Shown: in pieces, positions 24,727 to 38,300 of the stretch
Layout: each line of letters starts with the position of its first letter
Numbering within the stretch: position 1 is the first letter of the stretch
Origin: Gymnorhina tibicen
Taxonomy: Eukaryota > Chordata > Aves > Passeriformes > Artamidae
DNA: 64,000 nucleotides
Direction of reading: 5' to 3'
Assembly (NCBI GenBank): GCA_013399875.1
Contig: VXAZ01008180.1
Location: forward strand, 124,001-188,000
Position numbers and translations under genes: made by a program
Notes under the pieces: model-generated
What the model was told of the DNA's origin: nothing
The model's input: the letters and a program-made list of their open reading frames with translations, nothing else
The model's database searches: none

Positions 24727-27700
24727 CCTGGCACAGCACTAAGGCTGTACTTTTCCCACCAATGCAGATCTCCTAGAGATCTTGCAACAACATCCTAAAA
24801 GAAGAAAATCAGTTTATCATCTTTTTGGTTTGGAATATCCTGTGCCAAGTAAGAAAGGTGAGATGGAACTGAAATCCTTAAGAATCTGCCTCCCATGAAG
24901 CCGTCATTTGGTAAGAGATGGTGCAAAAGACCTAAGGCTGAGACTGGTTCTTTTGGTAGAGCATTCTAAATATCCAGCTTGAAAGACAGACCTCAAGGAA
25001 AATAAAACAGATAGATCTACTCATTTCAGCCTTTATCTGAAGTTAGTCCTCAGGGTACATCTGACACAGATTGTCATTCACTATGCTTTTGTTCCACACC
25101 ACAGAAATACGACAGCATCAGGCCACTGCAGATTCTCCAAAGGAATGACGTGGACAGGTATGAGAAAGAACTCAAGATGCTGAAACACATTCAAAGAAGA
25201 ACAAACAGCATCAAGTGTGAGAACATGGTGGCCCTAATCTGTCTGCTCAGGCCACTGGCAAGAACAGCACAGAAGGCTGTTCCACATGGAGCATGATACT
25301 GCCACATCACTCTGAAATTAGGTAGGAATTGCGGAAATCCTGGATTTAAAGCTACTTCCTGGCAGGAAGTTAGGCAGGCTAAGAAGCTGAGTGTTTAACC
25401 GCACAGAAGATCCTGCTACTCTCACCAAGAGAGGCAGGAAGACTCCGACATGCCGAACCTTGGGACAGCTGGTGAGATACAGCAGCTTCCCAGAGGACAA
25501 GCCAGCTGTGGACTGGTATTGATGGCTCTTGCTGATTCCCTCAGTTGCAAAGTATATGGAAACAGTTTCTTTCTCACCCTGACTAGCAGGTTTAGCAGTC
25601 ACGCAACTGAAAGCCCTCAAGTTGTCTTCCAGTCATGATCTTGAGTCATATCAGAAGTGGTGCAGTGAGTGCATTGCTTATTAAATCAGGCTTTCAAACA
25701 TCTGGCTTTTCACAGAAAAACAGTGAGAACTCATTGTGTTAGGCTGCATATGAGAAGTGACAAAACAGAACCTAAGCTACATTGACTCGCAGGTGATGTT
25801 TTAAAACAGAGGTAACGTTTTAAAACAAAGAACCACAAACAAAAACAGGCTATTAATCCAAGCAAGAAGCATCCCAAATGCAATTAATTCAGTAAAACAC
25901 ATGTAATTTGTCAAGTGACACCTTTTGGCTCACACAAAAGGAATTCTATCATTTAAATTGAAGATGAGGAGAAGTGTTCTTGGAAGAATGACAGTGTGAT
26001 AAAGAAATGTAAGTTAAAAGCATTCAAACAAGACCACTTTAACAAGCCTGAAAAGATTAAATGCATTTTTAAGTGCAAGATACATTTGTGAAATAAAGAT
26101 CAACTTACTTAGAGATTATCTCTAGGGAAGCTACAAAAATACAAACCACATACACACACACAAGCAAATTTCTTGGCATAAGACATTGTTATCCCTATTG
26201 CAGAGATGTTTTCCATGGAATTTCAGAACTTCTATTATGCTTCACCAAGTAATCTCATGATTTTTCTTAGAGTTAGTTTCTCTATAAACTAACAGAAAAA
26301 GAGCTGTCAATGAAACATTTAAAGAATCCATTTTGCTTGGTAGAGGTTCTCCAAGACTTTACTGTAGGCAAAGCATCTCACAAGAGACATCTAGAGGCAG
26401 AGCTCCCCAGGGGAAGAGAGAGAGGAAGGGGAAGGACTGCCCGGAAGAGGTCTCACAGGACCCTCCCAGCACCTTCTCTTCTCATAGGGTGCTCCACAGC
26501 TGCCTGCAGCACATCCCCATCGTGAACCACATCGCTTCATTCAGAAACCGCTGCTTCGCCAAAGCCTCCGGCTGTACTTCAGAACTATTCATTTCAGGAG
26601 CCCTGACATCAGCTTTTCCAAAGAGTCGTGCACCGAGCTAGAGAGCTGAGCAGTAAAGACAATATTCCTAATTAAAGAAACAACCACTTAAATAAAAACA
26701 TACTGCATGAAAAGCATGGCAACATTTCAATTCAGAATCAAAAATAAAAATACCATCAAGAAAAAAACATTCATTGATTCAGAAAGTCTGCTGGGATGGT
26801 GGCTGCTAAGAAGTAGATCTGAACAGAGACACTGAAGGAAAGCAGCAAAACTCGTAAGCCACCGGAGTACAACACATGGTCCAGCTCTTGTCCTCCACTT
26901 TGATTGATGGTAAGGGCTATTCTGTCTTCTCCCTTCTTTCCTTAAGCAAGCAGTAAGGCATTATTTAATTTAATGAGCAAGTACTCAAGAGATACTAATT
27001 GGGTTCACTTTAAAAATAAAACCCATATGTGCAGAAACACGAATTCTGTAGGATTTAAAAGACTATTTATGACATATGAGAAAAGAAAATATGTTTAAGG
27101 ATTAACAGCAGAGACAAAAGACAAAAATCATCTGCAGTTTAGTATCTATTTGTAGAACAGAACTAGTTTAATGTTTTTGCCTTTTTTTTAAAAGATGGAC
27201 TTTTTATGTTTGTAAACATTGTCCTGCAAATGCCTTTGTTGTTTTAGAACTTCTACTACTCCTTTTAAGTGTTAAAAAGCAGGATTTGCTACTTTCTATA
27301 TCCATATCCCACTCCACCCTCTCTCCTATACTATCTTCTCCCTACTTTTGCAAGGCAAAAACAAAATGAAAGAAGGCTAAGGGAAACAGGAAAAGAAAGT
27401 TCTTAAAACTATTATTCTGGCTTAAACCTTAGCTCCTTCTGAAGAACTCTAGCAAAGACTTGAAACAGAAATATGACTTTCACTATAGCAATCAGCTCTC
27501 TTTGACCATGTTTTCTAAGATACAACAACCCAAACACAAGAGCCAGGATGCACAACAGCAATTCTAACTTGCCTTTAGCAACCTGATACTGTTCTGATGA
27601 AAACTACCTCCAAGATTCCCCTCACAAAAGCTGACACTGTGCTCAGCCCAAGGCATTAAATGGTTTGAGGTAACCTTACACTGGAAGTATCCTGATGACA

Positions 27701-30369
27701 TTATTTTAGCTCCACATTTTGGGAGCTAAATGTGTTTTCATTACAGTAAGACGAGGCAAAATTCCTAATGAGCAAATATCTGAAGCTACAGAACGTGTAC
27801 CTGAGCACATTCCTACCACATCCTTGCTCCTTTGGAATAATGAGTGCATGCAGAGCCCAAACCATAAAATGTACAAAGGTTATCACTGCAAAATGCACAT
27901 ACAATAAGCTTTTCAAAAGGCAATCTGGGAGACCCCTCAGCTTCTTAGGACTCATCTTCATGGTCATGCTACAATTTGTGCTAAATTGTAAACATATATT
28001 AATATAGTGCATATAAATCTATAAAACTCCCTAAATGAACATTCTTGTTCTATTACAGAATTTCTTTCCATCCCTATTTAGTGGCATTCACTTTGGAAAA
28101 GTTTATTCTGAATTAAAAAGCCAACCACTTTATGATCAGCACAGCTTACTGGCATGACTAGTAAAACTATTCTAAATGGCCAAACTTCAATAAAATCAAC
28201 TCCAACTGATAGACCATTCCAGTGAGACATTTGGTGTGTTTTGTTATTTACCCAACTCTCAGTGATACTGCAAGAAACAATCCAATACAGGGCGTACCTG
28301 CCCAAAGGGAGTGCCCTGCATCTCTCCCCCCTCAGGCCTCCTCTGAATTGAGTGCAGCATTCTGCAACTCAGAAGGGAGTTGGACAAAAACATTCCCACG
28401 GCAAAGCCATGAGGTTTTGTTTGGATCAGTGGGATGGAGCAGGTGGAGGATATGGGAGGCGGGCAGTGGGGAAGCAGCAGCAGGGAACCAGGACTGTTTC
28501 TTCCAGGAGTGGTCAGTGGTTAGATCAGATTAAAGTGCACTGTGAAACTGCTCCACAAGGGCAATGTGCACACACAGATGAACACCTCAGAGCTGCCACC
28601 CAGACATACCCAGCGGCTATGCCAGATTCAGACCACGGGAAAAATGGCTATCTACATTCTCAAACGCTTTCCTCCTAAAAGGAAGTATAAAAGTCACCAA
28701 TAATTCTGCAATTCCTAATGCTAATGAAGAAAAAGATAGCAACAAGGCTTAACAGTATATTTAAAGGCTTAATGTTTAAGCATTTCCATGAATAAAACCA
28801 CCATCAATGCAAGCCCCTCCAAAAGAGAGAGAAAAGTGAGAACTTAACAGGTTCCTAACAGGTTCCTAACATCCACTTTAAATCCCTATCAAACCATGAA
28901 AAATGCTGATTATTCTCATCACATCAGAAAATATTTTTAGTTGCACTATTAAAATATGGCTATAGTCCAATATAAAAGGAAACAGAGCTAGCTTTCACAA
29001 TATCAAAGGTTCAATTTTTACCATACCACAGAAGCCTAGAAAGTAAAGAATAATACCCTACTTAATTGTTCTAAATAAAGAACATTAAATAAAATTCTCT
29101 CTTCTCCCTACTCAGAAAAATAACACTCAGCTAAAAGAACGATTTTTAAATTAACACGCAAGTATTTTTAAGAATCAATGAGAATGTGTTGACTTGCAAA
29201 AAGAAAGCAATCAAACATAAATCATCATGAAAAGGTTAACAGATCATAAAATCAACACATTCTAAAAGGTAACATATGATACACTCTTATGACTTGTTGC
29301 ACAGTTATTTCTGAGTGCTCCATGTTGCTGAACACATGCCAGTGCAGGGCCTGATCCCACTAAGATTTACACTCACACTGAGCTGTGAATAGTCCTATTA
29401 CAATCAACAGGATTACTCACAGAAAATCTCCTTATCATGCATAAAATTATCCATGTGTGAAAATCTTTGTCACCTTTCTTATCCTGAAATCTGTATTCCA
29501 TCATCACCAGCATAACCATAACTTAATATTTAATGTGCATATGGAAAAACTTGGGATACTGTATTTAAAAAGCCACAGTTTCATGTCAAAATCCACAGGG
29601 GTGTCACCAGTGTCACGAACATACTTTAAATAGTCCAAAAATCACAGGCAATGCTACTTTTTATCTGGAAAAAAAAGCCGCTGGTTTTGTAGCACTAAGC
29701 TATAAACTACTAGAAAATAGTTATTTTTGAGAATTTATCTGGGAATTTCTACCCCTGGGTAGTTAACCTCAGAAGAACAATGCAGGATTTCTGTCTTTGC
29801 ACCATGAAACTTGGACACTCAAAAGTGCTCTTTTGAGCACTGGGGGCTTGTGATGACATTTATATCCAGGGAAACAAGCACTACACGTAACTAAGGCCAC
29901 CCAGCATCTTCTAAGTAGCATTTTATAACTTCTATCCAACTGGTGAAAATCTTGTGAAATTTCATCTATCTCATGCATGCCTCAAGCTGAAACTTTATAA
30001 AAATATTTCAGATAGTGTATCAAATGATTTTTCATTTGATTTTGACAACAGTGCAGTTCTATCACAAAGCTGAGCCAATCTAACAGCTAAAGGTCGTTGA
30101 AAGGGGCAATCCCTCCTCCTAACTCTGAGAGTCCAGCCTATCATTGGTGCCTACTCTGATGCTCAGATTTTTTAAAATGTGATTTTTTTTACAAGCCCTT
30201 AAACTCCTTGGGCCTCACAACTTCTTTACCATCTGCAAGTATCTGTGAAACATCTCTACTCATCAGAAGCACTATGCTAGTGCTGCTTTACAGAAGATGA
30301 CAACCTGCTGTTGCTCTCAAATTGGCCCAAAGAGCAAAGGTCTGTGTATGTGTGTGCATATGCTCCTTG

Positions 30370-30706
30370 TCCTTGGTGGATAAGGAGTTGGCTGGATGGT
30401 TGCACTCAGAGAGTTGTGGTCAATGGCTCAATGTCCAAGTGCAGACCAGTGACAAGTGGGATTCCTCAGGGGTTGGTACTGGGACTGGTGCTGTTTAACA
30501 TCTGTGTCAGGGACATGGACAGCGGGATCGAGGGCACCCTCAGCAAGTTCCCAACGGCACCAAGTGGTCAACACCCTGGAGGGAAGGGATGCCATCCACA
30601 GGGACGCTGACAGGCTGGAGAGATGGGCCTGTGTGAACCTCATCAAGTTCAACAAGGCTGAGTGTAAGATCCTGCAGGTGAGACAGGGCAATCCCAAGCA
30701 CAAATA
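30370..30706 (+). mobile_element. CR1 LINE reverse-transcriptase fragment (pseudogene)
   Basis: The plus-strand reading from about 30371 gives [18 protein letters not shown], then VTSGIPQG and [21 protein letters not shown], the core of the CR1 ORF2 reverse transcriptase, followed out of frame by the RLERWACVNLIKFNKAECKI segment. The catalytic FADD motif expected after LSKF is gone: a deletion or frameshift joins LSKF to unrelated residues. It is an internal, inactive fragment with neither the 5' end nor the 3' tail, and a TA/TG microsatellite lies 36 bp downstream. Confidence 0.92.
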
Positions 30707-30742
30707 CAGATACTGTAATTCTTTTAAATACAAACAACATAA

Positions 30743-30755
30743 ATATATGTATGTG

Positions 30756-30791
<36 letters not shown>

Positions 30792-30792
30792 G
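30743..30792. repeat. (TA)n(TG)n compound microsatellite
   Basis: A TATG/TA run passing into an uninterrupted TG run, 50 bp, close to the CR1 fragment. Confidence 0.9.
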
Positions 30793-33700
30793 TTTTCTAC
30801 AGCACACTGGATGGAATGCTCCATAAAAATATGTGAAACTAGTCAGACAGAGATTATAATATCCTTGCTCTGTTTGTTCCAAGTGCCAAAACATGCATGA
30901 GTCACAGAGTGCACAAAAAGAAAACCATGACCATTTAGGCAGTTGAACACTATCTTGCAAAATAGGATCAAGCCCTTTCTACCAAATTTTTTTTTAAATA
31001 GGTGATCAATAATTATATTTGGCACATTTTCTGGCTGCTTATTCTGACACATTTGGGTCAGATTTACCCAAAATGCTGAGTACTCAAGGCTGCAATTACA
31101 TCACTTACAGCAATACTTTAGAAATACAAAGATGAAAGCAATGCTGTTATTTTAATTTTTTAAAAAAGCTCTTAAAGAGCTCAATGGACATCCATACCAA
31201 ACACAAATTTTCATCTTGCTCACAGGCACCAATTCTCCAGCCATAAAATAAGAAATATCCATTTCCTCTCCCTGAGGCATAGTAAAATACTTGTAATAAC
31301 AAGCAATGTTCAATATAGGTCACAAGGGTGAACTAATCAGTTTATGGTGCTCTTGTTCCTGCAGCCAGCACAGCCCCTGAGGGGAGAAGGCAGCACACCT
31401 CAGATGGAAAGGTAAGCCTGCACCAGTGACTGAGATAACTGCTATGAGAAGGTGGCCAAGAGGGCTCTGGCCTCTCCCAGGACCTAACCACCGACCAGAA
31501 AGCCCAACGAACCAGTAGGTTTCCAACTAACATGAAGCAGACACTTTGGTGCAGAATCATCAGAGGAAGAGGGCACACCAATGTGGGACTGCCATGGAGA
31601 AAAGGTAAGCATGACAGTAAGACTTTGAAAAGAGAAACACTGTTTACCACCATGAAGGAACAGAACTATGAGAGATTTGGCTTCTTTTTCTGGCTCTGCC
31701 ACTGCCTTTGGGGCAAGTCTGTTATCTTGGCAAATCATTCCCCCACCCATCTTTCCACTTCTTGTCTCTATATCAGGTGCAGTGATCCACCTAGGACTTA
31801 GGTGTGAAGCAAGCAGTAGACACTATCTATGAGGGCCTCACAAGCCTACTGATAACCATTACAGAAATTTCACAAAGAAATATATTCATTCTGCCTTCAG
31901 AGCAGGATGAAGCAGAGCACAGTAAGAGAACACACGTTATGCAACAAGAAGAAAGCAAAGTACAGAGCAGCTGCTTATTCAGTTCATGTACATTCAAAAA
32001 GGTAGGGGCTCTGGGGTGTGTTCACATACCATGAAATACTACGGTATAATATTAAGGTACAATATATTAACAATATAATGAGGATGGTAAAATTAAGTGG
32101 CATAGGTAAAGCTCAATGCTGCAATTTTAGGGCTTGCATGCTTGACTTACACCTAAAATTGCTCTTTTAAAAGCATGCTTTTCATGTAGTATCTTTACTT
32201 CAGCTTCATTGTTTTCTAAAAGGCCATCTACATGTACTAAAGAAAAACAGTAATTATAGAAAAATTCAAGACAATTACTTAATACATCCACATAGATTAA
32301 ATAACATTGGACAATAAGCTAATGGAAGTGTAACCAAGAAGGTTTTGCTCAAAAAACCTGCAAGTTAGCTGCAAAAGCCATCTTAGAGATTCTGGAAGAC
32401 ATTCCTCATTTACATACATGACAGCACAATGAAAACTTACAGGAAAAAAACAACACTATTCTAAACCATAGGTGAGAAGGCCATGAATAACAACAACACA
32501 GATCTTACAGAGCACAGGTGATTTTTCTAGATCTGACTTCAGCGCTTGGAAACGTTATTTCAACATGGGCTCTCAGGTTATGAAAGCAATCCAAGTGTTT
32601 TAGAATATAGGAACCATTCTCCTAAGTTCCATTTTCAACTTTAGCACATCATCATGCACAGAGTAGGCATTTTTTCCCTAACTTCATGTCAGCAAACCTT
32701 ATTGAGGATAAGATTACATTCTCCGTAACATCTCAAAACAAATTCTACAAAATATGGTTGGCTCTCTGTAGATTAACTTTCCACCTGGCAAGGAACATTT
32801 TCTCATCTCATTCTTCTGCAGAGGAAGCACTGTCATACTTCATCGTAACTTCATTTTTAACGGATATTTATTTCATTTCAGCTGTGTTTCAAACATACCC
32901 CTCATCTACACATGGAACAGAAACTCAAATAATCCAGTTAATCTGAAACATGATAGAATGAATACCTCTTCAGCAAAAGATTCACTCCAGACAGACCAAG
33001 CAAATCCTATGCTTTCTGTACTGTTTTTCAAATACCACAGTGTTACCTTCAGTGGCACACTTGAAAAGATGGGGCCAAAAATCTGGGCCAGGAGACCTGA
33101 AAGAGCCCCTCCTAAAGCTCAAAGACATAGATCTCTACTCGCTGCTCCACTCTTCAAACCCTACCTATATAAAAATAAAGGCCTTTTAGGGACCTACTCA
33201 TTCCTTAAGACTAATACACCTGGCAACTAAAAATTACACATCTACGTCACATTTGCTAACATAAACACAAGGCAACACAGAGGTAACACAGTCAGTGGAA
33301 ATAATAAGCCCATATAATAATCTCACCAGGTAAGAAAAAGAATCACAGGTGGCAGTTACTTGTCAAAATGCTCATGACATTTCCAAAAAAGCATTTGGAC
33401 TCTTCAGAGATGGCAGCTGTCTAGGAATATAAAACCAGTGCAATAACAATGATTTAGGTATCACTAGAAGCAGCATCTCAACCTGTATACCCTGGTGGTA
33501 GCCCTTTCTTTCCTTTAATGCATGATAAAAAACAAGGAGCAGAGGATGTTGTGATGCTACATCAGAGAGAGCACTGACCAACAGTGAACCAGAAAATCTA
33601 TCACTGCTCTTCAAATATTTGAGCAGTTACAAACTGGGCACCACCAAGGATTCCACCAATTTTCATCAGTGGAATCAGGGATTGCTGTGGCCCTAACAGC

Positions 33701-35047
33701 ACTCTGTTACAACAGCATCAAGCACCTTCATCAAGAATAAACAGAAGAGTCAGCACATAAACTGACATGTGTTAGTATTTAAAGATAGTATGAAATCAGC
33801 CAGAGGGGGAAGGAGTAGAAATAAACTCTAAAATCATGGAAGTGAGCAACCAGGTCACTTTCTCAAAACCCCTCTTGGAACACAAGGACGTTATAGCCCA
33901 TGTAAATTTGCCAAGACAACAAAGAAGGTTTTTTTAAGAGTATAATCATCTCCAGTTAGGATTTTTTTCCCACATTGTCGCAACAAATCCATCACCTCCC
34001 TACTGCTAACCAACACTTGTGGTCAGATTAAATCAACGAAGAACTATTCCTATTCCACTTACATAAAATTCCAGAATTGTAAATCAGTCTTTTTTAATTC
34101 ATTTTTAATCTGAATGATCCTCACTTCAAAAGGAAAAAAAAAAAGGCAAATCAAGTACTAAATCCAGTGTGCTTCTGCAGTGTATCCTCTTTAAAAGACT
34201 ATCCACAACCTCAGCAAGAACTTCCAGGTAACTGTTTCCCTTGATACTTCATAAATGGTATGAACAAGGAATCCCGCTGACTTCTACCACATACCCCAAG
34301 GTGATTTTTCCTCATTACAGTTTTAAATTTCTCAAACAATTTTCAGGCACTTAAGCCCATTTTCAGATTGAGGCAAGCCAAAACATGAGATGTCTAGAAA
34401 CTATTTTATAAGAGTAATAATAACACAGATATCCTGGCCTATTAACTAACACTGAAAATAATCCAAAAAATAAAACTCAGACTCCTCAGGATTGTGCCCT
34501 CTTGAATAAAAAGGTTGTGGAAATTGGATTCTACCTCAATGACTTTGGTGCCCTGCAGCTAATTCTCACTAATTAAGTCCTAGAATACACTAAAACAGGA
34601 ATTCAGAATGATCAAAAGATATGATACGTGTTTATAACAACTCCTGTAATTATTAGGAACAAAAACCTTGAAGGTTCTTGATGCCATTAACTCACAGACC
34701 AATAATTAAGGGCTACCATTCCAAACAGGCCTGAAATTTCTGAGAACCCATAGTCAAATAACTTCATGATGAAGCCAAGTCTCAGTAAAATACATTCAAT
34801 ACAACCTATATTACTACGCAAGCAGGAAAGCACTCTGTAAAGTCAGAAAATATTCTGACAGGATTCTGATGAAAGAAAAATTCAGCACATTCTGCCTTTA
34901 TGAACTGCTTTCCAGATACTGTTTCCTCATCCAACCATGTTAAGAGCCTCAACTCCTGAAGCCCTGAACACGCTGATGCAGCTGCACTCACCCAGGTTCC
35001 CTCAATGCAAAGATGTGTCCCATAGGTGACAGGGCAACAATTTGTAA

Positions 35048-35380
35048 CAGAATCCTAGAATGGTTTGGGTTGGAAGGGACCTTAAAGATCATCTAGTTCC
35101 AATCCCCCTGCATGGGCAGGGACACCTTCCACTAGACCAGGTTGCTCAGGGCCCCATCCAGCCTGGCCCTGAACACTGACAGGGATGGGGTATCCACAGC
35201 TTCTCTGGGCAACCTCTTCCAGTGTCTCACCACCCTCACAGTCATGAATTTCTTCTTAGTATCTACTCTAAATCTACCCTGTTTCAGTTCAGTACCTCTT
35301 GTCCTATCACCACCTGTCCAGGTACCCAAGATGGAAGCCCCAGAGCTAAGACTTCTCTGCTGAACTTGTGTCCAACCAAA
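35048..35380 (-). mobile_element. CR1 LINE, 3' end copy
   Basis: Starts with the reverse complement of a CR1 tail (CAGAATCCTAGAATGGTTTG), then GGTTGGAAGGGACCTTAAAG and the CCTGGGCAACC-type block, and fades at about 35380. Orientation is minus, the same as ZNF148. It is 5'-truncated, and the minus-strand ORF across it is a decayed CR1 C-terminal reading. Confidence 0.94.
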
Positions 35381-38300
35381 CGTGGGAAATGAAGAGCTGT
35401 CCAATGTTACAGCAAATTTTAGGCACCTAAGATGTAACTACAACAGATTCCATTTTTCCTGCATATGCAGCCACACTCTGATCACCATCACAACTGCGGA
35501 AAACCCCCTGCCTGTCCTTTGACCTACAAGGAACGTAATCCAGGGATGACACAAAGGCACACTAGACAGTAAAATGCAAGATTGTGCACAGAATTGAGAG
35601 ATGAGGTTTTCTCTCAGTTTGTCCTTTTACGGCGCTGTTCCTTGGAAAGTGACAGTAAACTCACACTTAAAGCTGCACTACATCTGATCCAATACAGCGT
35701 ATGTAACACTGAGCACAGATTCCTAACAAGCACCAGCTGAACACGCCTGGTTTGCATGATCTACTTTTAACTGTCAGATTCAGACAACAAGCCCACTGGT
35801 TTTGTCTACAAATTGCCACCTACTCCACATTTTCCAGCAAAATACTGTGACAACTGGATGATCATCCTCTGCATGCTCCTCTTCTATAAACTCTATTTTA
35901 ATCCCCCTCTCACTAACTTAATTTCATCACTGGTGATCATAAAAAAAAATACATTTCAAATACATAAAAATTCTTTTCTACAAGTCATTTAAAAAGACAA
36001 CTTCATAATCTCTACCAGGAAAAAACAACATTAAAGCCAAGTAGCTTTTCCTTACTTCCTTCTATCCCGTAACAATACAAGCTTTCCTGCTCCTCAGAAC
36101 ACAATCACATAACTTTAACATCTTTTTGCTGACTCAGACAAAAATTCATCACAAAATATAACTGTCAGGTTCACCAGGGACAGAGGAAGCTCCTGAGAAC
36201 CACAGCCTAATAAAGCTTTCCTCCTTGAGGGATGACAGCAGTCTCTCCCATATGAAAGATTCATTTTTATTTGATACTGTTAAAGAAATATTCACACAGG
36301 GCACCTTCAAACTAGACTTTACTTTCAAGAAAACCAGTTATAAGGTCAAAACGTAAGTTGAAAACCAGTATTTCGTGGGCATGTCTGGAAAATCTGCAAG
36401 TGATTTTGGTAAAATAATTGTATCACATGTTGGTACCCTGAGGCTTAACCACCTCCCTCTGCATTTGATCTACAGTGGTCAATACAAAAATTTTCTTCAA
36501 AGTAAGCAGTGTAAGATTACTCTAGCAAAAAGGGAGTTGGTTGAGTTTACCAATCTATCATGAAGAGCTTCGTTGTTAAAAAAAAAACTTTACAGACACG
36601 AAAGAGAACATTTCTTAAATTTATGTATATAGCTACTGCTGTATCAAGAACTGCTCAGTGCTATAAATGACCCAACTTAAAAGCCTAACAATTGTCATCC
36701 ATCTCACATGTATTTTGTTTGATAGAGACTGACATGTAACAGTGACCTATGTTAGAAACCACTGTGTGTATGTGGTCAAAACCAGAGGAGAATCATGCCT
36801 CAGGAGATGATAATTTGCTTCAGAGTACTCCTATCTGAGACACTCTGAAATCATCCACTGAATCTGGAAATTCTGACTGTTATAATGCCTACAGACTAAA
36901 AAAATCATCCATGGATCCTGTGAAATGTATTTCTTTCTTGGCTTACATATTGATTTTGCTCCCTCTCCCTGCCTTTACAAAGCTGAAGAATGTCTGCAGT
37001 GCAATACTGAAGATCACTTGTTGAAAGCACGACTACAGAGTTTTCAGTACCCAAGGAAGCCTGCAGAAACCTGGTGTATTTAGAATCTGCTTCCTTGCTT
37101 TGCCCCTTCCCAGTGACATCCCAGGCACTAAAATACGCTGCTTATTGTCTGGCAAAAAACCTCTTCACTTTATGATGGACGCTTCTCATTCTCCAGGACT
37201 AGAGCTTTAGGCTAGACATCATCAGAAATACATGCTACAAGTGTCTTGCATACACATCCACATGCACACGCACTTTTTAGGAGCATTATCACCATTCCCT
37301 TGATTCAAACACAATCCTAACAACAGAAAAAGAGAGATCTGACAAATTTTCAGGGCAATCACACAGCAGTTTGAATATTCAGAGAATGTAAAAAGTTGGT
37401 TTTTCCCTCTTCTTGAATACTGCTAGTGATCATATGACTATGACACATCTGCACAGCATCAGTATTTCTCACTTCACCTCTTGCACTAAGGTAACACGAC
37501 CTGGTCATGATGTTACTGGCATTGTAAACCTCTCTGATGAAGTCTTTTATATCCATGGTGGGGTGCATAAGTAGCAAAAGTTAATAGAGACTTCATGGGA
37601 AATTATTACAGAAACATTTAATACAGTTGTACAAACTTTTATGAATGGGCATCTTTTAACCTTACAGATGTAGCTGCCATTTGAAACAATTTTAGAGCAG
37701 CAGGCTTTATCAGTCACACAGCTGAGCTCACACAGATATCACAACAGCTTTACACATGAGTAATATCACATGTTATATCAAGAAACTGTTTTATGGACAT
37801 TTTACAGGCACCTGGATTTTTGGGTTTGGTTTTTATGTTGGATTTTTTGGGTTTTTTCCAGTGCAAGAGATCTAGACAGTTTATATTTGATAGGCTGTTC
37901 ATAAATTATACCCTACTGCTGTTTGCAGGTTGGAACTTCTTCCCACACAGATTTCATTTTATCATCAGACTGTTTAATTCTGCGCTTATAAAAATGTCAT
38001 CCTAGTCATAAGGGAAGAATTAGACAGCACTGTCTTAAGATTTTCTGCACATACCGTGACAAGATGCAGATACTGCGATACTAATATGCAGTGGAGTATA
38101 TCAGTTCCAGGATCAGGCCAATACACATGCTGTTACTGAGCTATGGCTTGCTGTTTTCAAAAGTGCAACAAAATCATAAAGTAATATAAGTTAGTAATAC
38201 ATTAACTACATTACAGTAGTCACACTGCTATCTCTTGATATCATAGCCTGGAATACATTAACACAGTGATAATATCCTAACAGTACACTGAAAATTATTT

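Noticed and set aside
35132..35404. A 90-codon minus-strand ORF with similarity to repeated proteins
   Set aside because: It is the decayed C-terminal reading of a CR1 3' end, not a host gene.
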